Source of the DNA: Aurelia coerulea
Taxonomy: Eukaryota; Cnidaria; Scyphozoa; Semaeostomeae; Ulmaridae
DNA: 64,000 nt
Assembly (NCBI GenBank): GCA_039566865.1
Contig: CM076960.1
Location: 12,686,501 to 12,750,500, forward strand
Reading direction: 5' to 3'
Shown here: piece by piece, positions 34,526 to 43,521 of the stretch
Position numbering within the stretch: the first letter of the stretch is position 1
Layout of the letters: each line of letters starts with the position of its first letter
Program-made: the position numbers and the translations under genes
The notes under the pieces: model-generated
What the model was told of the DNA's origin: nothing
The model's input: only the letters and a program-made list of their open reading frames with translations
Databases searched by the model: none

Positions 34526-35713
34526 CTAGGGTTCAAGCATCTGCCTAGTTTTCCAGCCTGAGTCCACAGCCGCAGCTCTTTTACTTCTGACTGGAGGTTC
34601 TGAATGTATTTCTGCTACTGGAGTGTTTGGTTCTTCTACATCCTCGGAAACTTGTCTATTGCGAGCAATCTGCTCCTTACCTTCTAAAGGATACAACTTC
34701 TGAATCGGCCTATCTATATAAACTGGCTTACCCTTTGCCATAAGCTTTATCTTGGCACCTCTAACTCTACCATCTCTTCCAACTACTAACTTCTCAACAA
34801 CTCCCATCTTTCAATTACATCTGCTCACTTTGTCCTCATAGACTAACACTGGCTCTCTCAGTTGGATAATTCTATCTGGCTCTGCATTATCTAACTTATG
34901 ATACTCTCTAAGATCTGTTAGATATTCTTTGCGCCATCTGCTCCAAAAATGTTCCTTCAGTTTGGCTAAATACCTAAGTCTAGCTAGATACTTTCCTTCA
35001 GCTATATCATCTTCTAGATCTTCATCCGCAATATTCCTGAGCCTTCTACCGTAAATCAAATGTGCTGGAGTTAGCACCTCACTTCCTACTTCATCATACT
35101 TGTAAGTAAGTGGTCTAGAGTTAATAGTTCCCTCAACTTCTATCAAGATAGTCTCCAATTCATCATATCTCACTCTTGCATTGCTCAACACTTTCCGCAA
35201 ACATCTTTTTACCGTTCCCACCATTCTCTCGTAAAATCCTGCCATCCAGGGACTTTTCGCTAGGATGAACTTCCCATTCAATTCTATTTCTAGAAAGATA
35301 ACCGTTCACCTTATCATCTTTGAATATAGCTTATTAAGTAACTCTTTGGCAGCCTTAAAAGTTTTAGCATTGTCAAACAAAATAAGTTGTGGTGTACCCC
35401 TTCTGGCTGCAAATCTTCTAAGACAATTCAAAAATGCTATTGTTGACAAATCTGGTACTAATTCCAAATGGACAGCTCGAGTAACACAACATGAGAACAC
35501 TGTAATATAGCATTTACTCATCAACCCCCCTTTCTCTTTAACATAAAGCGGCCCTGCAAAGTCTATGCCTACATTTGCAAAAGCTGGTGCTTCTCTAACT
35601 CGAAATTATGGTAAATCCGCAACTGGTTGAGGACTAAATACTTTCCCTGCATCTTTCTGCAAACCCAACAATCCCTGATGGTGTTCTTAACCTTCTGTCT
35701 TCCCTTTGGGACC
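34526..35713 (-). pseudogene. BEL/Pao retrotransposon integrase and C-terminal region
   Basis: Reading leftwards: a CWVC zinc half-site (about 35670), VGIDFAGP with the first catalytic Asp (GTC on plus at 35561-35563), CVTRAVHLEL, LFDNAKTF with the second Asp, and AGFYERMVGTVKRCLRK with the catalytic Glu. WSRWRKEYL then marks the C-terminal domain typical of BEL/Pao integrases. Most of it is one frame broken by stops near 35588, 35306-35308 and 34811-34813, with a 1-base shift before the first Asp. The integrase would insert cDNA of the element into the genome. The N-terminal half-site lies at 36.8-37.0 kb beyond an insertion. The copy is dead. Confidence 0.9.
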
Positions 35714-36260
35714 CAAAAACATGACCTTAACTCAGCTACATTTCAGGAAATATGCGCTCATAACAAAATGCAAATTAGTTCCGCATTCAAACTGCACTCG
35801 AAGGGTACAAGAAATCTCCCCTACATTCACGAAAATAAAGAATTCTCTGTGATCTGATAACATATTCACTTACCCAGAAGCACATTTATGTTCCTCAATC
35901 TCTTGGCTATCTCTATATCTAGTTTATATGTTTGTGCTGATGTGATATCCTTACGCCATTTTCCGTTTAAGATCCGCACCTCGCCATTTTGCGTGAAGGC
36001 CAACTGAAGATTTTGGCCTATCGGGCAGATTCTCTCGTTGTTTTGAAGGCGTTCTGTTTAACTAACCTCTCCTCCAGAATTTGAAACCTCTTTTTCAGTT
36101 TATGACCTAACTTTCCCGCCAAATCTCAAATTTTTAGCGCCAAGAGAACCTTCATCCAATTTCGTTTGAAAGATAGGAGTACAAATTTTGTTTACGGTTT
36201 TGAGAAAGAGGGATTATATTTGTATTGTCGATAAGTTCTTACAGGCTAGCTGGTTTTAAA

Positions 36261-36385
36261 ATGGCGTCCTTTCATTACTTCTTTCTAATTTCTGTTGTGC
36301 TGTGCTTGTTTTTGGGACCAAACAAACATGCTACATGCACCGGACCAGATGCTGAAATTTACCAAGAAGAGCCCATGATAAAAAA
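36261..36385 (+). CDS. candidate first coding exon of a secreted protein
   Basis: ATG at 36261 in good context (AAAATGGCG) opens a typical signal peptide, MASFHYFFLISVVLCLFLG, followed by a short polar stretch with CTGPDAEIYQEE. The frame ends exactly at a consensus donor, AAAAA|GTAAGT (GT at 36386-36387), after 125 nt (phase 2). I do not recognise the protein. It points towards the minus-strand exon candidate 28 bp away, so at least one of the two is probably inactive or a captured fragment. Confidence 0.4.
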
Positions 36386-36412
36386 GTAAGTTAGTTTGAA
36401 GTACCCCTTTAC

Positions 36413-36665
36413 AAGGAAACTTATTTATAATTTCACTAAAGGGCACCCACTCATCAAATTCGTTGCTGTAACCCACATAGTGAACCTTGTTCTTCAATAC
36501 ACCGTCCTTCATGGTGGGCTCTTCTGAGGCTAACACAACGTCATAAGAGTCTGCTTTATTTCCTTTCTCTTTCTTTGTAGCATCATCGAATAACATCTCT
36601 TCTACTAACTCCAGGGACTTAAAATCAACTTTACTCGCAGCTCTCTTTGGTCGACCTTCGGCCAT
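36413..36665 (-). CDS. candidate first exon with chromo-barrel/Tudor-knot-like block
   Basis: From ATG at 36665 (context ACAAAATGGCC) the frame gives MAEGRPKRAASKVDF, an acidic/lysine-rich linker, SYDVVLASEE, and KVHYVGYSNEFDEWVPFSEI. The last block, an aromatic 'VHYxGYxxxFDEWVP', is the signature of chromo-barrel/Tudor-knot folds (MRG15, MSL3, ARID4 type) that bind methylated histone tails. A possible donor, CCTT|GTAAAG, lies at 36411-36412. Beyond it the frame only mirrors the plus-strand exon. A start 9 nt upstream (36674) is also possible but has poorer context. The downstream exons are not found here. Confidence 0.45.
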
Positions 36666-36795
36666 TTTGTACACTGAAAATGCTCACGTGCGACACCAAA
36701 TCGAGGCTCTAAATACATTAACCAATCAGGCTCAAAGAAATGACAATACCTACTTAATATTCAAATGAGCGATTTTGCATGATATTTCCTGTTAT

Positions 36796-37034
36796 GAGTT
36801 GATCTCAATCCGCTGCTGTGATAAACACGATTATGACATTCATTGATAATAAGCTTCGTTAAACAATGATCCCTTGGTAGTATAATAGGTAAATCTGAAT
36901 TGTTCAATCTACCCTTGCACTTCAGGACTCCATTATACTCTATAATTCTAAGCTCTTTCACAAGTCCTGCATAATTATCCTGATTTTTCAATTTTGCCTG
37001 TGCTGCTAAAATCCACACTCTCTCCGCTCCAATC
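36796..37034 (-). pseudogene. BEL/Pao integrase N-terminal zinc domain
   Basis: GVLKCKGRLNNSDLPIILPRDHCLTKLIINECHNRVYHSS carries the HH part of the HHCC zinc finger that opens BEL/Pao integrases, with the usual 'KGRL.n.dlP..LP+dH.lt.Lii...H' spacing. It is cut on one side by a hAT-like MITE and on the other by the 1.08-kb foreign segment. Confidence 0.85.
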
Positions 37035-37042
37035 ATTTCATC

Positions 37043-37444
37043 CCCAGGGGGGGTACTCATTCATTTTCAATACGGGGGGGGGTCCATGCCAATATTTGGG
37101 GTCCGAAATTTTATGTTAAATCAATATTTGGGGTCTGTGAATTACAACATGGACAAAAATTCAATATTTGGGGTCCAGAAATCTGAAGAAAGGAAGAATC
37201 GTGCAATTTGGCCCTGAAGTGGCGAATCATAAAATAAATGAAGAAAGATCAAGAAGCTCAAATTCAAATCATTCAAAAACATTTCAGGGACCCGAGAAAT
37301 AGATAACAATATTTGGGGTATCCAAAACGTTAGAATCAATATTTGGGGTCCCCAAAACATCAGGTTTAATATTTAGGGGTCAGCAAAGAAATAGTGGCAT
37401 GGACCCCCCCCCCCGTATTGAAAGTTAGGGAGTACCCCCCTGGG
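37043..37444. mobile_element. hAT-like MITE inside the BEL/Pao relic
   Basis: Ends CCCAGGGGGGGTACTC / GAGTACCCCCCTGGG are inverted and flanked by an exact 8-bp duplication ATTTCATC (37035-37042, 37445-37452). The words CAATATTTGGGGTC recur several times inside. A relative with the same ends lies at 42110-42540. Confidence 0.85.
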
Positions 37445-37452
37445 ATTTCATC

Positions 37453-37948
37453 CCTACCAAGTTCTCCATTCATTCTTTCCACTCCCTTCTTTTTTGCCCT
37501 AAGGTTTATAGATAAATCTTCTCACATAAGCTGTAACTCTGTATAACCTGTTGAGATTAGAAAACTTCTCAATTTCCATGATGCATTCAACATTTGATGT
37601 TTCCTCAATACTCACTTTTAACACGTTTAACACACATGATTTTTTCATTTCCACACTATTTTCCTCAGTTTCTATCTCAATTGGGGGTGTGGGAAATCCC
37701 TCCCCTGGGGTCTTAAGCCACCAAGGTCCATTCCACCACAATTCTGTTTCCGTCAACCCATTGGCACCCACCCCTCTAGAGCCTACATCAGCTGGATTCT
37801 CAGCACTTGGGCAATAACCCCAATCTTCTTTCTTGCTCCATTTCAATATTTCGTTCATTCTATGTTTCACGAAGATCTTCCATTCATTCCTATTGGCTAT
37901 CCAGCACAATACAGTTCTACTGTCAGAAACATGCGTAATTATGGACAA
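37453..37948 (-). pseudogene. BEL/Pao polyprotein, RNase H region
   Basis: VSDSRTVLCWIANRNEWKIFVKHRMNEI and YCPSAENPADVGSRGV followed by LWWNGPWWL match the RNase H part of BEL/Pao Pol ('DS..vL.WI ... FV.nRv.eI ... yCP...NPAD..SRG ... W..GP.WL'). RNase H removes the RNA strand during reverse transcription. Homology stops at about 37948, where a different non-coding region begins, so the reverse transcriptase and gag are missing. A frameshift separates it from the integrase part. Confidence 0.85.
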
Positions 37949-38000
37949 AATTTATTATAGAGACAAAATATTAACACTACTTAGCGACACAAAAACATAC

Positions 38001-39402
38001 ACATGTGGGCCTATTTTTAATTCAAATCTGTCGGATGGACATTAGATACTTTGAAAGCCTACTAAATTCTTAGCTTCGATGTACGACCGTAATGTAACCT
38101 TGCTTGATATAAAGCATCCAAAGGGTAATGAAAACAAGAAACTGATTTGTTTTCAAAACGAATGTTGCTCTGGGAATAACGAAGAACATCGACATGTCGG
38201 ATGGACTAGATAGAAAATGCACATGTGCAAAAAAGTTACTTCAACCACAATTCTATCTCAACATTAAACATAACTCACAAAAGACTGCAACTGTTCTATG
38301 GTATTGTGTATTGCTGACAATGTAACACATGTAACACTTTGAAAAATAACACCTTGTTCGTCAAAAAAGGATAACAAACGTTGTGGGTAACCCTGTCGGA
38401 TGGACAAAAATGTACTGCAAAATTGAACTTCTGAAAACACAAACATAAGTAATTCTAAATTAATAACAACATAGTACTGCGTAGGTTCCACATACTCGTT
38501 GGTGTTATTGTTGGCCAAGGCACGAGATAAACGTTACTTCATTGGAGTGTCCGTCTGACAGATTTTCAGAATGGAGAGTTTGGTGCCAAAATACGCATAA
38601 ATCTATCGTTGATGCATACTTTCTACCTATTCATGACAAAGTAATGTCCACTTTTTAACATTGGGACACATTATTGACTTCTATTGCGCATAAAAAATAT
38701 AACGAAAGTCCGTCCGACAGGTTTTATATAAAACATGTTTGAAAAAAAACAAGGCTGAATTAATCTTCAAAACGTATTGCGAACAATTCCCGTTCTTCTT
38801 ATTGTGAGCAATTCCAATTGCTGTATGCACTGTTGCATAATTGAAGAGTACTGTGAAAAGTACACATCAGCAACTGTCGGACGGGACGGACAACCTCTAT
38901 AGTCAAAATTAAGGGCTGTAGATACTTTTCTTCGTGCAAAGCTGATTTCTCCAAACAAATTAGCAAGTTGTGAGATAGCTGCAACAAATTTCCGTGGTTT
39001 TATCACTACCATTTGTTTTGGGAAAAATGAATCCTCTCTTTTTTCTGTCGGACGGACAATTACCAAGATGTTTTGTTCCCAACTCTGCGTGGAATCACAA
39101 ATGCTTGCTAAATTTTGTATGTCAGTTATATGAGGCTATCATGAAAGGCAAAGAACAAATCTTAAGTCAACTAATTCGAAATAAGAGAAATAAAATTGTT
39201 TTTTTAGTCCAGCATGCAGCAAAAATAGACCTCACATTGAAAAATTTCTTCACAGCAAGCAAGAAATGGATAGATGATTAAACTTAACCTGAATTCGGAA
39301 GGCCTAAATGTGTATCTTTGAAAAATTTAGGTCGAGAAGTTCGGAAAAATAGTTTCAATTTTCACCTCTTTGCGTGACCAATTTCAAAATAGGCCCATGT
39401 AT
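38001..39402. mobile_element. non-coding region with recurrent GTCSGAYGGAC motif and loosely inverted ends
   Basis: Seven copies of a 13-bp motif, CTGTCGGAYGGAC, lie at 38028, 38195, 38393, 38549 (inverted), 38708 (inverted), 38874 and 39045, spaced 156-198 bp. The outer words ACATGTGGGCCTATTTTTAA (38001) and AAAATAGGCCCATGT (about 39387) are approximate inverses. No frame resembles a known protein. It may be a non-autonomous transposon with internal transposase-binding sites, or part of the neighbouring Penelope-like element. Confidence 0.5.
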
Positions 39403-40463
39403 TGATAATCATACAATTGAAAAAGAAATACTTAAGAAAATTAAAAACTTAACAAGACAATTTGACAATGACTTAACAAGAAAAGAATTTGATTACCTCA
39501 CAAACTTTGATCATAAACCTAGCAATATTTACGGTTTACCTAAAGTACACAAATGCAAAGAAATAATCGACAAGATAGCACTCGAACCAAATGAATGTGT
39601 AACGGTTGTAGATTGCCCTTCGAGCCTTACTATGAGGCCAATTATAGCAGGACCACAATGTGTCACAAGTCGACTCAGCGATTTCATTGACAAAATTATG
39701 AGGCCATACCTTGGCAAAGTAAAGAGCTACATAAGAGATGATATTGATTTTCTTACCAAAGTACCACGGGTCGCCGATAAAACACGAAGATTTTTAACAT
39801 TTGAGATGTCAAGCATGTACACTAATATTGACAACGATCTAGGCCAAGAAGCATAACCCTAGAAACCCTGATATGTTCTCAGTAATTCGTGAATCTATAC
39901 CAATTTTAAATGCAAGCCCCAAAATGGATAAAGCAATGAAAGAAATTAAATTAATACCTAGCAGGCGACAACCAGATAATCTAAAACGAATTCTAACCAG
40001 AGCTAAGTTCGAAACAAACTACACTACTTCCAACGAACCCAAAATATCTCAATGCAAGGATCCCCGCTGTCAAACCTGTAAAGAAATCCTTTTTGGCAGC
40101 CGGGTAGAAATAGGCTCCAAAGATAAAAAGGTAATGTTTAATATCAAAACCAAAATGAATTGTGGAGTAAGAGATTTCCTTTATGTCTTGACATGCAACG
40201 CATGTAAAGAAAACTACATCGGAGAATCAGGTGATACACTAAGACACAAAGCAGCGGTCCATCGAAATCAAATAATTCAAGCCCAGTATAGAAAATTAAA
40301 TGTAAGTAATCATATTTATAACTGCGCAAAAAATGTCTCCCCAATGTTCACAATTTGTCCCTTCTACAAGCTCCAAAACCAGGACGAAACATTTCGAAAA
40401 GAAAAGGAAGAATACTTCATGCAGAAATTCAAGCCTTCCCTAAATCGTGCTCAGAACAATTGA
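39377..40463 (+). pseudogene. Penelope-like retroelement with reverse transcriptase core deleted, GIY-YIG part retained
   Basis: The first part (39377-39847) gives the N-terminal RT region of Penelope-like elements: NIYGLPKVHK, LTMRPIIAGPQC, TSRLSDFIDKIMRP, FLTFEMSSMYTNI. At about 39846-39853 the sequence jumps, in another frame, to KHNPRNPDMFSVI, the segment that follows the RT. The palm with the YADD catalytic motif is therefore deleted. The remaining frame (to 40463) has a Cys cluster (CKDPRCQTCKE) and a GIY-YIG-type nuclease block, YVLTCNACKENYIGESGDTLR...H, complete to its stop. The intact element would be primed at nicks or telomeric ends by its own nuclease/RT. This copy cannot reverse-transcribe. 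Confidence 0.85.
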
Positions 40464-40554
40464 CAGAGCCTCGATTCCGTTTTATTCAATCAATACGTCA
40501 CATTAATCAAGGTATAACATGTATTAATTTAGCGATATGAATGCGTAACATTCA

Positions 40555-40605
40555 CTGTAGCCTGAAGAGTCCGCTTGAACGGACGAAACTAGTAGCGCTA
40601 TTGAA
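40555..40605 (+). ncRNA. hammerhead ribozyme
   Basis: CTGAAGA (40562-40568), a perfect 5-bp stem II GTCCG/CGGAC (40569-40573, 40580-40584) with a six-base loop, and GAAA (40585-40588) form the conserved hammerhead core. A minimal stem III (AC-TA-GT) leads to the GUA cleavage triplet with predicted cut after 40594. Stem I can form between TAGC before the core and GC/GCTA after the cut with a small bulge. Hammerheads are known from Penelope-like elements, where they process transcripts. The position 92 bp after the GIY-YIG stop fits that. Confidence 0.8.
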
Positions 40606-40829
40606 GTTGTAGTCACTTGAAGTTCCAAGTCATTTCTGTGTTTTACTCAATATCTAACGGTGCACAGACATTTTCTCGTTTTAACAGACATATACATATA
40701 TACATAAGTTAACTAATCTTAATCGAATATCGACCATATAAATGAATATTAAATCAATAAACAGATATAATAGATTTTCAAAGGTAAATGGACGACAATA
40801 AAACAAGAATAAATTTACAGACTGTTATG

Positions 40830-41460
40830 TTGACACGCATTACATTTACAAGTTGGTCCATCCAATTGTTTAATCATTTTTTTAAAACTATTTAGATTTT
40901 CAGCTGATTTTAATCCATTCGGTAGACAATTCCAGATTTGTGGTCCCATGGTTTTAAGGCTTTTTGAGCCAAAGGTTACTTAATTTGGCCGAAAATGATT
41001 CAGATTGATTGGATTTCATTATGAATAATTTGAGGTCCTGAAATAAAATATGTTATTCATAAAGGATGGATTCAGATTTTTCAGTGTCTTGAAAATTTCG
41101 ATACAAAGTGTCCTTTGACGAGCAACTTGCATTGTGTATTTTTTTATTTGAGAAGTAGATCACTATAGGAACGTCTATGATAATTATGCAGAAATCTCAA
41201 CGCACGTTCCTGTATTTTTCAATTTTCTGCACTGATTTTAAAGATGAAAAGTACCAAACCAGAGGACAATAGTTAAAATTCGAGTATACAAAACTTTGAA
41301 CCAAAACTTCTTTTTCAGCTAAACGAATAAATGACTTTAGTCGTTTGAGAACGTTTAGTTGCGACGCAGCCTTCTTGCAAAGGTTAGATATAGTTGGATC
41401 AAAGTTCAATTTGTAATCTAGTATTAAGTCTAGGAGTTTGACAGTTTCTTCAGATTTTAT
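40830..41460 (-). pseudogene. LINE C-terminal relic, frameshifted
   Basis: Reading leftwards from 41460: SEETVKLLDLILDYKLNFDP, ISNLCKKAASQLNVLKRLK, VYSNFNYCPLVW and KSVQKIEK. After shifts, fragments of the C-terminal region follow, ending near CKCNACQ (about 40835-40850). These are the connection and C-terminal blocks of jockey/CR1-like LINEs. It is 5'-truncated at a lone TA-CCGGGTGAGTC end resembling the TA-flanked MITEs. Confidence 0.8.
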
Positions 41461-41504
41461 ACCGGGTGAGTCAGAAAAAAGAATCCCCGCTTAGAAGGCC
41501 ACTG

Positions 41505-41616
41505 GTCAAATAGTATAATGGTCAAATAGTATAATGATAAAATAGTATAATGGTCAAATAGTATAATGATGAAATAGCATAATGGTCAAATAGTATAATG
41601 ATGAAATGGTATAATG
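41505..41616. repeat. 16-bp minisatellite, seven copies
   Basis: Unit GTCAAATAGTATAATG repeated seven times without length change, alternating with an ATGAAATAG-type variant in later copies. Confidence 0.95.
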
Positions 41617-41974
41617 GAATGTTACCACAACATAAAGCAGTGATCATTGGTCACCATTGAAAGCTACAGTTACATAATGTAACATAAAAAAGACATGATC
41701 ATTAACAGAACAGGACGAAAAGAGCACATCGTGGTCGAGCAAATGCACAAAAACAAACTGCATGATGACCGAATTGAATGATCAATTATCATAGGCCGAT
41801 GATATTATGACATAAAGAAATAATCTAATGACACAAAGCAATTTTAGTGCATCACATAAGGCAGCCATGGCGTTCCATACACGCACGTGTCGAAATCATC
41901 AACTACAATCTTAAACCTGCATATGCAGCTCTTGAGTTAGCTACTTATCTCCGTCAACTAGTCGTGGCTGTGAT

Positions 41975-42575
41975 TGGCTTAGTCGTGATGTGGAAATCAC
42001 TAGCAAGGACCTTTATGTCCTTGGATCATACTTTGCTTCGAGAATAAAGGGAGTCAGGTCAGATCGTTTGCATGAATTTCAGTGTCCATTCTTTGTTATT
42101 GTCTTATTCCCCAGGGGGGTACTCAGGTATATTTAGGATAGGGGTTCTCAGGCTGGGGTACAACGCATCAACCCAAAAAAAAATTTCTAGCGTGAAAATA
42201 GACCCCAAAAAAATTTTAGCATGAGAATAGACCGAAAAAAAAAAATGATTTTTCTCGCCCTACATACCCAAAAGGTTATCTCCGTATTATTTGGATATTC
42301 GAGATTTCTTATTTTAGTAATGTTACTTGATTTTGCTTTCGTTTGTAAATTATTTTTTCCCAATTTGTTACTTTTTCCCATATTTGAGACCCAAACAAGT
42401 AAGCCAGAATTTCAGGAACCCAAGAAAAAATAACTGTGCAAATGGTTGACCCACAAAATTAACCCTTGCACAAATTTTAGGCCCAAAAGAGTAACCTGAG
42501 CACCCCTATCCTAAATATCCCAGAGTACCCCCCCCCTGGGTCTTAATTCGTCCAATCAATGCCACGACAGTTCGC
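41975..42575. repeat. repeat interrupted by a hAT-like MITE; inverted paralogue at 56.6-56.8 kb
   Basis: CTTTATGTCCTTGGATCATA, TTCGAGAATAAAGGGAGTCA and CCATTCTTTGTTATT occur here in the same order as on the minus strand of 56614-56825. The homology is interrupted only by 42110-42540 and resumes with GTCCAATCAATGCCACGACAG. Confidence 0.8.
42110..42540. mobile_element. hAT-like MITE (CCCAGGGGGGTACTC ends)
   Basis: Ends CCCAGGGGGGTACTCAGG and AGAGTACCCCCCCCCTGGG are inverted. TCTTATTC (42102-42109) and TCTTAATTC (42541-42549) flank it as an 8-bp duplication with one later insertion. The subterminal word ATTTAGGATAGGGGT is also inverted near the right end. The paralogue at 56.6 kb shows the unoccupied site. 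Confidence 0.85.
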
Positions 42576-42599
42576 CTTTGATGTTTCATCTCGGCTACT

Positions 42600-42785
42600 G
42601 GGCTAGCGCAAGGCGAGCTGAAATTTCAGCCCGTAGGCTATTTTCAGCCCGGGGCGAAACATTTTCCATGTCATGGAGAACTGATATTTACAAGCTTTTG
42701 ACCGTAGAGGAGGGACGATGTTTCACCTCTGGGTAAACGGGCTGAAAATTCAGCCCAGGCTGAAAACTCTCATGTAAACAGTTTG
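42600..42785. repeat. inverted repeat with TTTCAGCCC words
   Basis: GCTGAAATTTCAGCCCGTAG ... TTTTCAGCCC on the left is inverted as GGGCTGAAAATTCAGCCC and GGCTGAAAAC on the right, about 60 bp apart; probably a short decayed MITE. Confidence 0.5.
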
Positions 42786-43085
42786 CGGAATGTCTGTCGC
42801 AAAACAACCAACATCCATTGATTCATTACCTTACAATTGTGGTTTCTTCTCTTCCCCATAAAGCTCACTGCCAAGGCTCATGGCAATGCAAAAACAATGG
42901 AAAAACAAGAGATATTGCTATTTGAAGATTTGCGCTCTCGTCTGCTAATTTCCATTTTTTCAGCATAGCTTCTCACCCGATACTTGACGTGGATCCTTGA
43001 ATTTTTAGTCCGCTTTTTATGCTTGGCCTGTTGACAGAATTTATTGCATTGATGTTGTTGACGATTTTGATTTGGAGATAAAGGT

Positions 43086-43432
43086 CTGCATTTGATACGG
43101 GAGTATGAATTTTCTGTGAGGGTTTGAATTTGCTGCGAGGGTTTGAAATTGATGCGAGGGTTTTAATTTGATGTGAGAGTTTGAATTTCATGTGAGAGGT
43201 TGAATTTGCTGTGAGGGTTTGAATTTGCTGTGAGGGTTTGGCTTGGATGTGAGAGTTGGCATTTGATGTGGGAGTATGAAATTGCTGTGAGGGTTTGAAT
43301 TTGCTGCAAAAGTTTGAATTTGATGTGAGAGTTTGCATTTGATCTGAGAGTATGAATTTGCTGTGAGGGCTTGAACTTGATGCGAGGGTTTGAAATTGCT
43401 GTGAAGGTTTTAATTTGAAGCGAGGGTTAGTG
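43086..43432. repeat. 19-bp minisatellite, about 18 copies
   Basis: Consensus CTGTGAGGGTTTGAATTTG with variants ATGTGAGAG, ATGCGAGGG and others, constant in length. The minus-strand open frame across it is an artefact: 19 bp cycles through all three frames. Confidence 0.9.
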
Positions 43433-43521
43433 TTTTATTCGGTTGTGATACTTTAATTTGCTGTGACATTGTTAACTGAATGTTTTCACCCTGTATAAAG
43501 AATTAAAAATATAATATATAT

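Larger units (their letters stand above)
35714..36795. other. foreign segment splitting the BEL/Pao integrase
   Basis: Integrase similarity stops near 35713 and resumes near 36796, so about 1.08 kb is inserted between the two halves of its N-terminal zinc domain. Ends carry a loosely inverted CAGGAAATAT word (about 35753 and 36785). The segment holds two facing exon candidates and a CCAAT-box-like ATTAACCAATCAGG at about 36717-36730. Confidence 0.5.

Noticed and set aside
38028..39057. CRISPR-like array from a short motif at regular spacing
   Set aside because: Spacing is 156-198 bp, the motif flips orientation, the DNA is animal-like and no cas genes are present.
42973..43338. Ser/Thr/Gln-rich 121-codon frame on the minus strand
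   Set aside because: It spans a 19-bp minisatellite and no codon-level conservation is possible at that period.
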